Source: Pseudomonas sp. M47T1
GTDB taxonomy: Bacteria > Pseudomonadota > Gammaproteobacteria > Pseudomonadales > Pseudomonadaceae
DNA length: 64,000 bases
Direction: 5' to 3'
Assembly (NCBI RefSeq): GCF_000263855.1
Contig: NZ_AJWX01000027.1
Location: 26,597 to 90,596, forward strand
In this document: in pieces, positions 16,435 through 23,802 of the stretch
Position numbering within the stretch: the first letter of the stretch is position 1
Layout of the letters: every line of letters starts with the position of its first letter
Program-made: the position numbers and the translations under genes
The notes under the pieces: model-generated
Databases searched by the model: none
Seen by the model: the letters and a program-made list of their open reading frames with translations, nothing else
What the model was told of the DNA's origin: nothing

Positions 16435-16478
16435 CACGCTTCGTAGCCGCAGCCTGGCGGCCGCGGCTACGAAGCGTG
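16435..16478. repeat. Large hairpin between mgsC and amtB
   Basis: Perfect 16-base arms CACGCTTCGTAGCCGC (16435-16450) and their complement (16463-16478) around a 12-base loop AGCCTGGCGGCC. The core GTAGCCGC / GCGGCTAC recurs at 21766-21858 and near 36020. It may partly separate amtB expression from the mgs genes. Confidence 0.78.
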
Positions 16479-16492
16479 CGTTTTAAGCCAGA

Positions 16493-17815
16493 TCAATAAC
16501 CGCTGCCCGGAATCCAGCGGGTACCCGCCAACGGCACCCGTGCCATGGCGGCCGCTTCCACGGTCAGCGCCACCAGGTCCTCAGGGTCGAGGTTGCGCAG
16601 GTGCGACTTACCGCAGGCACGGGCCATGGTCTGGGCTTCCAGCACCAGCACGCGCAGGTAGTTGGCCAGGCGGCGGCCGCCTTCCACTGGGTCCAGGCGC
16701 TTGGACAGCTCTGGGTCCTGGGTAGTGATGCCCGCCGGGTCACGGCCGTTTTGCCAGTCATCGTAGAAACCGGCTGCCGAGCCAAGCTTTTTCAGTTCCT
16801 CATCCAGGCGCGGGTGGTTGTCGCCCAGCGCGATCAGGGCCGCCGTGCCGATGGCAACGGCGTCCGCGCCCAGCGCCATGGCCTTGGCCACGTCAGCGCC
16901 GTTACGGATGCCTCCGGACACAATTAGCTGAACCTTGCGGTGCATGCCCATTTCCTGCAGTGCCTGAACGGCTTGAGGAATGGCCGGCAGGATCGGGATG
17001 CCCACGTGCTCGATGAACACTTCCTGGGTAGCCGCAGTGCCGCCCTGCATGCCGTCGAGCACGATCACGTCGGCGCCTGCCTTCACGGCCAGCTTCACAT
17101 CGTAGTAAGGCCGGCTGGCGCCGATCTTCACGTAGATGGGTTTTTCCCAATCGGTGATTTCGCGGATCTCGGCAATCTTGATGGCCAAGTCATCCGGGCC
17201 AGTCCAGTCCGGGTGGCGGCAGGCCGAGCGCTGGTCAACGCCGATGGGCAGCGTGCGCATGCCCGCCACACGTTCGGTGACCTTCATACCCAGTAACATG
17301 CCACCGCCGCCCGGCTTGGCGCCCTGGCCGAGCACGATTTCGATGGCGTCGGCCTTGCGCAGGTCGTCGGGGTTCATGCCGTAGCGCGACGGCAGGTACT
17401 GATACACCAGGTGCTGGGACTGGCCGCGCTCTTCGGGGGTCATGCCGCCGTCACCGGTGGTGGTGCTGGTGCCGGCGATGGTGGCGCCACGGCCCAGGGC
17501 TTCCTTGGCATTGGCCGACAGCGCGCCGAAGCTCATGCCGGCGATCGTCACCGGGATCTTCAGATGGATGGGCTTCTTGGCGAAGCGGTTGCCCAGGATC
17601 ACGTCGGTACCGCATTTCTCGCGGTAGCCTTCCAGCGGGTAGCGCGACACGCTGGCGCCCAGCAGCAACAGGTCATCGAAATGCGGAACCTTGCGCTTGG
17701 TGCCGCCGCCACGAATGTCGTAGATGCCGGTTTCGGCGGCGCGCTGGATTTCCTGGATGGTCAGGCGGTCGAAGGTGGCGGACTCGCGCAGCACCGGAGG
17801 GTTCTTCTCGCTCAT
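16493..17815 (-). CDS. mgsC: N-methylglutamate synthase subunit C (FMN-binding glutamate synthase-like)
   Basis: A 440-residue FMN TIM-barrel protein equivalent to the synthase domain of glutamate synthase (GltB). Segments seen are FGALSANAKEALGRGA, the run PGGGGMLLG, IVLDGMQGGTAATQ and ADAVAIGTAAL. With MgsA and MgsB it moves the methylamino group of gamma-glutamylmethylamide to 2-oxoglutarate, giving N-methylglutamate. In place of the usual GltB iron-sulphur cysteines the sequence reads YDDWQNGRDPAGITTQDPEL, without cysteine. It is third in the operon, 11 bases after mgsB. The context of gmaS and the dehydrogenase genes makes Mgs more likely than ordinary glutamate synthase. Confidence 0.9.
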   Translation of the reverse strand: MSEKNPPVLRESATFDRLTIQEIQRAAETGIYDIRGGGTKRKVPHFDDLLLLGASVSRYPLEGYREKCGTDVILGNRFAKKPIHLKIPVTIAGMSFGALSANAKEALGRGATIAGTSTTTGDGGMTPEERGQSQHLVYQYLPSRYGMNPDDLRKADAIEIVLGQGAKPGGGGMLLGMKVTERVAGMRTLPIGVDQRSACRHPDWTGPDDLAIKIAEIREITDWEKPIYVKIGASRPYYDVKLAVKAGADVIVLDGMQGGTAATQEVFIEHVGIPILPAIPQAVQALQEMGMHRKVQLIVSGGIRNGADVAKAMALGADAVAIGTAALIALGDNHPRLDEELKKLGSAAGFYDDWQNGRDPAGITTQDPELSKRLDPVEGGRRLANYLRVLVLEAQTMARACGKSHLRNLDPEDLVALTVEAAAMARVPLAGTRWIPGSGY

Positions 17816-17826
17816 ATCAATGCTCC

Positions 17827-18510
17827 TCAGTACGCGGACGCGTTATCGACTTTGAAGTTGTACAACTGGCGGGCCGAGCCATAACGCTTGAAGTCCGCCG
17901 CCTGATGGGCAAAGCCTGCGCGGTTGAGCAGTTCCTGCAATTCTTCCAGGTGCTCGGCGCGCATCTCTTTTTCCACGCAATCGGAGCCTAGCGACTCGAC
18001 CTTGCCCTTCACGTAGATGTGGGTTTCGTACAGCGAGTCGCCCAGTGCATCGCCGGCATCGCCGCAGACCACCAAGCGCCCGGCCTGGCCCATGAAGCAG
18101 CTCATGTGGCCAATGCTGCCACCCACGACAATGTCGATGCCCTTCATGGAAATGCCGCAACGGGCGCCGGCGTCACCTTCGATCACCAGCAAGCCGCCGT
18201 GCGCCGTAGCACCGGCCGCCTGCGAAGCGCTGCCCTTGACCCGCACGTAGCCACTCATCATGTTCTCGGCGCAACCGACGCCGACGTTGCCGTGCACGGT
18301 GATCGAGGCCTTCTGGTTCATGCCCGCGCAGTAGTAGCCGGCGTGGCCCTGGATATCGATGGAAACCGCTTCGTTCACGCCCACGGCGAGGTTGTGCTTG
18401 CCGTTGGAGTGGGTCACTACCCATTCGCGGTCTTCAACGTTGTTCACTTGATCGTGCAGCGCCTGGTTGAGGTCGCGCACACTGGCAGTGGAAAGATCGA
18501 TGGTTTTCAT
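17827..18510 (-). CDS. mgsB: N-methylglutamate synthase subunit B (GltB C-terminal GXGXG-type domain)
   Basis: A 227-residue protein built largely of right-handed beta-helix repeats rich in glycine (HGNVGVGCAENMMSGYVRVKG, then GGSIGHMSCFMGQAGRLVV), like the C-terminal domain of glutamate synthase and the GlxC proteins. It has no catalytic residues of its own and is thought to organise the complex between the amidotransferase and synthase subunits. It lies 11 bases after mgsA and 11 before mgsC, all on the minus strand. Confidence 0.88.
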   Translation of the reverse strand: MKTIDLSTASVRDLNQALHDQVNNVEDREWVVTHSNGKHNLAVGVNEAVSIDIQGHAGYYCAGMNQKASITVHGNVGVGCAENMMSGYVRVKGSASQAAGATAHGGLLVIEGDAGARCGISMKGIDIVVGGSIGHMSCFMGQAGRLVVCGDAGDALGDSLYETHIYVKGKVESLGSDCVEKEMRAEHLEELQELLNRAGFAHQAADFKRYGSARQLYNFKVDNASAY

Positions 18511-18521
18511 GTGCGTGCTCC

Positions 18522-19427
18522 TTAGGCCGACTCGCGTTCCCAGACGTAAAGGGTGGCCGGTGCCGGCTCCCAGATTTTGGCGTTCTCGATGCCCGGCAGG
18601 CTCGACAATGCCTGGTATTCCGAGGCCATGGCCACGTAGTCGTCGGTTTCGGCAAGGATCGCCGGCTTGCAGGCAATCGGGTCGCGGATCACCGCGAAGC
18701 CGTTGCGGGTGCCGATGGCGAAGGTGTAGAAGCCGTCTAGATTCTCCAGCGAGTTATCCAGGGCCTCTTTCAGCGAGTCGCCCTGTTGCAGGCGCCAGGT
18801 CAGGTAACCGGCGGCCACTTCGGTGTCGTTGTCGGTCTCGAACGTGATGCCTTCGCGCTTGAGTTCCTGGCGCAGACGGAAGTGGTTGGACAGCGAGCCG
18901 TTGTGCACCAGGCACAGGTCGGCGCCGGTGGAAAACGGGTGGCTGCCTTCCATGGTCACCGCGCTTTCGGTGGCCATGCGGGTGTGGCCGATGATGTGGC
19001 TGCCTTTCATGCCGGCCAGGCCGAAGCGCTGGGAAATTTCCCGTGGCAGGCCCATGCCCTTGAGAATCTCGATGCTCTGCCCAGCGCTCATGATGCGCAG
19101 GTCGGGGGCCAGTTCGGCCAGGGCAGCGCGCACGCTGGCCTCATCGGTGTTGATCTTCAGCACCGCGGCCGTGGCGTTCTGGAACCAGTCCAGCGAACAA
19201 CCCAACTGCCCTTCAAGGGCGCTCATCAGTGCGTGAAAATCGAAACCTTCGGTGGTGCTTTGCAAGGTCAGCTTGACCCAGCCATCAGCCACTTCGTCAC
19301 CGTAGATGGCAAAGCCTGCGCTGTCGGGGCCGCGGTCGGTCATGGCCTCCAGCATCGGTTCGAACAGCTTGCCCAGCTGGGCTTCAAGCTGCGGGTTCTT
19401 CAAGTACAGCCCCACAATTCCACACAT
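18522..19427 (-). CDS. mgsA: N-methylglutamate synthase subunit A (class II glutamine amidotransferase)
   Basis: A 301-residue Ntn-type amidotransferase. It starts MCGIVG, so after methionine removal Cys2 is the nucleophile. Further hallmarks are RGPDSAGFAIYG, GHTRMATES, HPFSTGADLCLVHNGSLSN and DNDTEVAAGYL. In this complex it would hydrolyse gamma-glutamylmethylamide, releasing methylamine into the channel to MgsC. ATG 19427 is fixed by the need for Cys2, although the frame is open to 19736 through the gap and part of gmaS. It is 112 bases after gmaS; that gap holds a short repeat rather than a clear promoter. Confidence 0.92.
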   Translation of the reverse strand: MCGIVGLYLKNPQLEAQLGKLFEPMLEAMTDRGPDSAGFAIYGDEVADGWVKLTLQSTTEGFDFHALMSALEGQLGCSLDWFQNATAAVLKINTDEASVRAALAELAPDLRIMSAGQSIEILKGMGLPREISQRFGLAGMKGSHIIGHTRMATESAVTMEGSHPFSTGADLCLVHNGSLSNHFRLRQELKREGITFETDNDTEVAAGYLTWRLQQGDSLKEALDNSLENLDGFYTFAIGTRNGFAVIRDPIACKPAILAETDDYVAMASEYQALSSLPGIENAKIWEPAPATLYVWERESA

Positions 19428-19452
19428 AACGGCCTCACTTTGTTCGGAGCGG

Positions 19453-19527
19453 TTAGCTGCAAGCTTTAAGCTGCAAGCGGTCCGCGAAGCATTCAGAAGG
19501 TTTGCACTAGCTGCTTTCTCTTGCAGC
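19453..19527. repeat. AGCTGCAAGC repeat in gmaS-mgsA gap
   Basis: AGCTGCAAGC occurs twice in tandem at 19455-19478, followed by an AGCTGC / GCAGCT pair near 19509-19526. This simple repeat type is common between pseudomonad genes. It may fold into a stem between gmaS and mgsA. Confidence 0.55.
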
Positions 19528-19539
19528 TCAACGCTGAGT

Positions 19540-20874
19540 TCAAAAGAACTCCGTGTAGCGCTGGATCTCCCAGTCGGAGACATGCCGGCTGTATTCCACC
19601 CACTCCATGCGCTTGAGCTTGATGAACTCGCCGACGATTTCCTTGCCCAGCACTTCGCTGAACAGCGGGTCGGCTTCCAGCGCATCGCAGGCTTCCTTGA
19701 GCGATTGCGGCAGGGTCTTGATGCCGCGGGCGGCAATTTCTTCCAGGCTCAGCTTGTAGAGGTTTTCGTTGCACACCTGCTCGGGCATCAGTTGACGGTC
19801 GATACCGTCCAGCCCGGCGGCGATGATCGCGGCGCTGACCAGGTAAGGGTTGCAGCCGGCATCCGGCAGGCGGAACTCCAGGCGGCCGTAGGGCACGCGG
19901 ACCATGGCCGAGCGGTTGTTGGAACCGAACGCAATGAAGGCTGGCGCCCAGGTGGCGCCGGACAGCGAGTTGCCGACCACCAGGCGCTTGTACGAGTTGA
20001 CCGTGGGCGCCGCGAAGGCGCACAGGGCCGGGCCGTGGGCCAACAGGCCGGCGGCGAAGTGATAGGCCATTTTCGACAGGCCCATGCCGCTGGGGTCGCT
20101 GGCGTCATGGAACAGGTTCTTGCTGTCGGCGCTGGCGATCGACAGGTGAAAGTGCATGCCATTGCCGGCGCGCTTGGGGTCGGGCTTGGGCATGAACGAG
20201 CAGATCATGCCCAAATCATTGGCGATCTCGCCGGCGGCCATGCGGAAGAAGGTGAAGCGGTCTGCCGAGGTCATGGCGTCGCTGTAGGTGTAGTTGATCT
20301 CGAACTGGCCGTTGGCGTCTTCGTGATCGATCTGGTAGATCTCGAAGTCGACCTTCTGCAGGGCTTCGGTCAGGCGCTCCAGGAACTCGCGGGAACGGGA
20401 CAGGCCTTTATAGTCGTAGCAAGGCTTGTCGAGGTTGTCGCTGGCGTCCACCAGTTGCAGCTTGCCGGCCACATCGCGGCGCATCAGGTTGAATTCAGGC
20501 TCCAGGCCCGTGTTCAGGGTCCAGCCTTTGTCGGCCAGGCGCTGCACCTGTTGCTGCAATACGTAGCGGCTGTCATAAGGGTGGGGCTTGCCGTCCACGT
20601 GACCGATGCACACCACGCGGCCGTAGCCTGGCTGCCACGGCACCGGTGTCAGGGTGGACAGGTCGCCGCGGGCCATGAAGTCCGGGCCGTGGGGCTCCAT
20701 GCCCATGCCGCAGATGGCAAAGCCGGCGAAACCCGCGCCTTCCTCGGCCACGGTCTTGAGGCCACACACCGGCACCGATTTGGTCTTGGCGGCACCGTGG
20801 ATATCGACGAACTGCGCCAGCACGTACTTGATCCCGTGCTGTTCGATAATGCGCTGGGTTTCTTCTGGCAACAT
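19540..20874 (-). CDS. gmaS: Gamma-glutamylmethylamide synthetase (glutamine synthetase family)
   Basis: A 444-residue glutamine synthetase-like ligase that joins methylamine to glutamate using ATP. Family segments are EPEFNLM (metal-binding EPE), NGQFEINYTYSDA, GNGMHFHLSIA, NSYKRLV, and RVPYGRLEFRLPDAGCNPYL near the C-terminus. A glutamine synthetase-like gene immediately before mgsABC-type genes is the hallmark of the N-methylglutamate pathway; older annotations call it glnT. It leads the minus-strand operon gmaS-mgsABC. Upstream are a sigma-54 promoter (20947-20962) and an NtrC-like site (21079-21095). Sequence alone cannot prove preference for methylamine over ammonia. Confidence 0.88.
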   Translation of the reverse strand: MLPEETQRIIEQHGIKYVLAQFVDIHGAAKTKSVPVCGLKTVAEEGAGFAGFAICGMGMEPHGPDFMARGDLSTLTPVPWQPGYGRVVCIGHVDGKPHPYDSRYVLQQQVQRLADKGWTLNTGLEPEFNLMRRDVAGKLQLVDASDNLDKPCYDYKGLSRSREFLERLTEALQKVDFEIYQIDHEDANGQFEINYTYSDAMTSADRFTFFRMAAGEIANDLGMICSFMPKPDPKRAGNGMHFHLSIASADSKNLFHDASDPSGMGLSKMAYHFAAGLLAHGPALCAFAAPTVNSYKRLVVGNSLSGATWAPAFIAFGSNNRSAMVRVPYGRLEFRLPDAGCNPYLVSAAIIAAGLDGIDRQLMPEQVCNENLYKLSLEEIAARGIKTLPQSLKEACDALEADPLFSEVLGKEIVGEFIKLKRMEWVEYSRHVSDWEIQRYTEFF

Positions 20875-20946
20875 GTGCTCTTCACTCCTCGCGACTGGCT
20901 AGCTGATCGTTTATTCCGCTAAAGAAACTTACTTTCCCTATGAGAA

Positions 20947-20962
20947 TGCAAGCCGCTTGCCA
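20947..20962 (-). promoter_or_regulatory. Sigma-54 promoter of gmaS-mgsABC
   Basis: Read on the minus strand, TGGCAAGCGGCTTGCA matches the RpoN consensus TGGCACG-N4-TTGCA with one mismatch and correct GG-N10-GC spacing. Transcription would start near 20936, giving a leader of about 60 bases to gmaS. Confidence 0.8.
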
Positions 20963-21017
20963 GATTTGCCCGCGCAGAAGATTTGTTGCCAGGGGACGCT
21001 TTTTTAACTGTCTATAT

Positions 21018-21044
21018 GGGAATATAGTTTTCCCACGGGGAATA
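21018..21044. promoter_or_regulatory. GGGAATA-type elements in the gmaS/XRE control region
   Basis: GGGAA-N7-TTCCC (21018-21034) is an inverted repeat, followed at once by GGGGAATA (21037-21044). The complement of the latter, TATTCCCC, occurs in the palindrome before purU (21961-21968). Possible binding sites of the XRE-cupin regulator between the two promoters. Confidence 0.45.
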
Positions 21045-21077
21045 CCACCAAACGCCGAACGGCGGAGGCCCCGAGAT

Positions 21078-21105
21078 TTGCACTTTCATGGTGCGAAACT
21101 AATAT
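21078..21105 (+). promoter_or_regulatory. Sigma-70-like promoter of the XRE regulator
   Basis: TTGCAC (21078-21083), 16-base spacer, TAATAT (21100-21105). The start point near 21112 would leave about 20 bases to the ATG at 21133. It overlaps the NtrC-like site. Confidence 0.5.
21079..21095. promoter_or_regulatory. NtrC-like upstream activator site
   Basis: TGCACTTTCATGGTGCG matches the NtrC consensus TGCACC-N5-GGTGCA at 10 of 12 fixed bases. It lies about 140 bases upstream of the predicted sigma-54 start of gmaS, a usual distance for an enhancer. Confidence 0.65.
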
Positions 21106-21132
21106 TAATGTACAGAAACCGTGCAGGCCCTT

Positions 21133-21738
21133 ATGAACATGCCCATCGACCCCCAACCCCGGCTCAAGCTTGAGCAGTACCTGGGAATGCAGATCAAGCG
21201 CCAGCGCCAGGCACAGGAACTCAAGCTGGCCGACGTGGCCCGTATTGCCGGCATCAGCCAGGGCATGCTGAGCAAGATCGAGAACGCCCAGGTGTCCACC
21301 AGCCTCGACACCCTCAGCCGCCTGTGCGACGTGCTGGGCATGCCCATGTCCAAGCTGTTCAGCCAGTACGACCAGCAGGGCAGCAGCGCCTTGCTGGTGA
21401 AGGCCGATGAAGGCCTGGAGGTGGTGCGCCGCGGCACCGAGAAGGGCCACACTTATCATCTGCTGAACCACACCCGCGGGCCGAAGAAGAGTTTCGAGGC
21501 CTACATGGTAAGCATGGACGACGCCAGCGAGGAGTTCCCGACCTTCTCCCACCCGGGCACCGAGTTTCTGCATTTGCTGGAAGGCGAGCTGATCTACCGC
21601 CACGGCAACCAGCTGTACCGCATGGAGGCCGGCGACAGTCTGACCTTCGACGGCGAGATCCCCCATGGGCCGGAGCAGTTGGTGCAGGTGCCGATCAAGC
21701 TGTTGTCGATCATGAATTACGGCACGGAAAGCCAGTGA
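21133..21738 (+). CDS. XRE-family regulator with C-terminal cupin domain
   Basis: A 201-residue regulator. Residues about 14-70 are a lambda-type helix-turn-helix (LKLADVARIAGISQGMLSKI); residues about 110-195 are a cupin (HPGTEFLHLLEGELIYRHG, then GDSLTFDGEIPHGPEQL) likely to bind a small ligand. This class often controls amine and betaine catabolic genes. It lies between the two arms of the methylamine cluster, so it is the probable local regulator. ATG 21133 was chosen over GTG 21121 and ATG 21139; the choice is not firm. Candidate operators are the GGAATA/TATTCC palindromes on either side. Confidence 0.88.
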   Translation: MNMPIDPQPRLKLEQYLGMQIKRQRQAQELKLADVARIAGISQGMLSKIENAQVSTSLDTLSRLCDVLGMPMSKLFSQYDQQGSSALLVKADEGLEVVRRGTEKGHTYHLLNHTRGPKKSFEAYMVSMDDASEEFPTFSHPGTEFLHLLEGELIYRHGNQLYRMEAGDSLTFDGEIPHGPEQLVQVPIKLLSIMNYGTESQ

Positions 21739-21765
21739 TCCAGCAAAAATAATTCCTCCCCTACC

Positions 21766-21858
21766 TGTAGCCGCCGCCGAAGCCTGCGCGGGCCCTCTGC
21801 CTCACTGGAAATCTTCAGCGACCCTGTGGGCCAGCGCAGCCTGGCGGCAGCGGCTACA
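21766..21858. repeat. Inverted repeat of the GTAGCCGC/GCGGCTAC family
   Basis: TGTAGCCGC (21766-21774) pairs with GCGGCTACA (21850-21858); inside are AGCCTGCGC and GCGCAGCCTGGCGGCAG. This is the same family as the hairpins near 16450, 36020 and 38130. It fills much of the 304-base gap between the regulator and purU. Confidence 0.65.
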
Positions 21859-21951
21859 CGGCTGATGCAGCAGTCTAAATAATTCCTGACAGTTAAAAAA
21901 GTTTCACTCCCCTCTAGACGCCCTCCCCGCTTTCCCCTATAAAACCACCAA

Positions 21952-21966
21952 GGAATATTTTATTCC
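21952..21966. promoter_or_regulatory. Palindrome before purU, candidate XRE-cupin operator
   Basis: GGAATA-TTT-TATTCC is a perfect palindrome, 76 bases before the purU start and just after a TATAAA (21938-21943) that could be a -10 element. AATAATTCCT also occurs twice upstream (about 21748 and 21877). Confidence 0.6.
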
Positions 21967-22042
21967 CCACAGGCAATTTTCTGTGGGACGCTTTTTTTCG
22001 CCCTGCGATGCGCTGCCGCCACCCTTCCCCCGAGGACAAGCC

Positions 22043-22909
22043 ATGCAACACGAAAAACACCAATTCATTCTCAAGATCAGTTGCCCGGCCACGTCGGGCA
22101 TCGTCGCAGCGGTGACCTCGTACCTGGCAGGCAACGCGTGCTACATCGGCGAGATGGCGCAGTTCGACGACGAACTCAGCGGGCGGTTTTTCATGCGGGC
22201 GGTGTTTCGCTTCAACGACGGCCACGCAGGCGACATCGCCCAGCTCAAGGCGGGATTCACTGATGTGGCCGGCCAGTTCGACATGGACTGGGAGCTGCAT
22301 GACAACACCCAGCCCATGCGCGTGCTGCTGATGGTAAGCAAGTTCGACCACTGCCTTACCGACCTGCTGTACCGCTACCACAAGGGCGAGATGGACATGA
22401 CCATCACCGCCATTGTCTCCAACCACCTGGACCTGCGGCCCATGGCCGAGCGCGAGGGCATCCGCTTTATCTACCTGCCGGTGACCAAGGACACCAAGGC
22501 CCAGCAGGAAGCCGAGTTAATGAGAGTGGTGGATGACACCCGCACCGACCTGGTGGTGCTGGCCCGCTACATGCAGATTCTGTCTGATGACCTGTGCCGG
22601 CAATTGTCCGGCCGGGCCATCAACATCCACCACTCGTTCCTGCCCGGTTTCAAGGGCGCCAAGCCGTACCACCAAGCCTACCAGCGTGGCGTGAAGCTGA
22701 TCGGCGCCACCGCCCACTACGTCACCAGCGACCTGGACGAAGGCCCGATCATCGAGCAGGAAGTGCAGCGCGTGGACCACGCCTACCTGCCCGATGACCT
22801 GGTGGCCATCGGCCGCGATACCGAAACCGTGGCGCTGTCCAAGGCGGTGAAATACCACCTGCAGCACCGCGTCTTCCTCAACCAGGACCGCACGGTGATC
22901 TTCCGGTGA
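22043..22909 (+). CDS. purU: Formyltetrahydrofolate deformylase
   Basis: A 288-residue enzyme that hydrolyses 10-formyl-tetrahydrofolate to formate and tetrahydrofolate. Residues about 5-85 are an ACT domain; residues about 90-285 are a formyltransferase fold with catalytic residues in INIHHSFLPGFKGAKPYHQA and the aspartate in VTSDLDEGP. ATG 22043 is preceded by GAGGA. The gene begins the plus-strand arm purU-folD-mgdABCD. Here it would finish C1 oxidation, recycling the folate that carries the methyl carbon of methylamine and releasing formate. A second, housekeeping purU elsewhere is likely. Confidence 0.92.
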   Translation: MQHEKHQFILKISCPATSGIVAAVTSYLAGNACYIGEMAQFDDELSGRFFMRAVFRFNDGHAGDIAQLKAGFTDVAGQFDMDWELHDNTQPMRVLLMVSKFDHCLTDLLYRYHKGEMDMTITAIVSNHLDLRPMAEREGIRFIYLPVTKDTKAQQEAELMRVVDDTRTDLVVLARYMQILSDDLCRQLSGRAINIHHSFLPGFKGAKPYHQAYQRGVKLIGATAHYVTSDLDEGPIIEQEVQRVDHAYLPDDLVAIGRDTETVALSKAVKYHLQHRVFLNQDRTVIFR

Positions 22910-22914
22910 ACAGC

Positions 22915-23802
22915 ATGAAGTTGATTGACGGCAAGGCCGCCGCGGCGAGCGTGCTGCAGCAGGTCAAGGCCGCCGTTGGCCTACTGCAGACCCCGCCGGC
23001 ACTGGCGGTGATCCTGGTGGGTGAAGACCCGGCCAGCCACGTGTACGTGCGCAACAAGGTCCTGCGCGCCGAAGAAGCCGGGATCCGCTCGCTGGAATTC
23101 CGCCTGCCTGCCAACACCCCCCAGGCCGACGTACTGGCACTGATTGGCCGCCTGAACGCCGACGCCGAGGTCAACGGCATCCTGCTGCAACTGCCGCTGC
23201 CGGCGCATATAGAAGAAGCACTGGCGCTGCAGGCCATCGACCCGGCCAAGGACGTGGACGGTTTCCACAGTGAAAACGTCGGCGGGTTGAGCCAGGGCCG
23301 CGACGTGCTCACGCCCTGTACGCCCACCGGCTGCATGCATTTGTTGCACGCCACCCTAGGCGACCTGAGCGGCAAGCACGCCGTGGTGATCGGCCGTTCC
23401 AACATTGTCGGCAAGCCCATGGCTGCCCTGCTGTTGCAGGCCCACTGCTCGGTCACGGTAGTGCATTCGCGCAGCGTCAATGCCCGCGAGCTGTGCCGCC
23501 AGGCCGACATCGTGGTGGCCGCCGTGGGTCGCCCGCAGATGATCGATGCCAGCTGGCTGAAGCCCGGCTGCGTGGTCATTGACGTGGGCATCAACCGCAT
23601 TGAAGAAAACGGCCGCAGCCGCCTGGTGGGGGACGTGGATTTCCATAGCGCCCTGCCCGTGGCCGCCGCCATTACCCCGGTTCCCGGTGGCGTGGGCCCC
23701 ATGACCATCGCCTTCCTGATGAAAAACACCCTGACCGCTGCGGTGCAGCAGGCCAAGACCCAACGCAGCCTGTCGGAGGCCCCATGCCTTTCAATCTGTT
23801 GA
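22915..23802 (+). CDS. folD: Methylenetetrahydrofolate dehydrogenase / methenyltetrahydrofolate cyclohydrolase
   Basis: A 295-residue bifunctional enzyme converting methylene- to formyl-tetrahydrofolate. The catalytic lysine is in YVRNKVLRAEE, the folate-site PCTPTGCM follows KDVDGFH, and the NADP site is GRSNIVGKPMAALL; TPVPGGVGPMT is near the end. ATG 22915 is five bases after purU; a GTG at 22906 overlapping the purU stop is possible. The 3' end overlaps mgdA by 19 bases, so the genes are tightly coupled. It handles the methylene group made by N-methylglutamate dehydrogenase. Confidence 0.93.
   Translation: MKLIDGKAAAASVLQQVKAAVGLLQTPPALAVILVGEDPASHVYVRNKVLRAEEAGIRSLEFRLPANTPQADVLALIGRLNADAEVNGILLQLPLPAHIEEALALQAIDPAKDVDGFHSENVGGLSQGRDVLTPCTPTGCMHLLHATLGDLSGKHAVVIGRSNIVGKPMAALLLQAHCSVTVVHSRSVNARELCRQADIVVAAVGRPQMIDASWLKPGCVVIDVGINRIEENGRSRLVGDVDFHSALPVAAAITPVPGGVGPMTIAFLMKNTLTAAVQQAKTQRSLSEAPCLSIC

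Noticed and set aside
16342..16492. Sigma-54 promoter for amtB
   Set aside because: No GG-N10-GC element with acceptable flanks on the minus strand.
16493..19427. Ordinary glutamate synthase split into subunits
   Set aside because: No gltD partner, no iron-sulphur cysteines, and the methylamine context.
19540..20874. Housekeeping glutamine synthetase glnA
   Set aside because: Operon position before mgs-like genes fits gamma-glutamylmethylamide synthetase better; kept as an open alternative in the entry.
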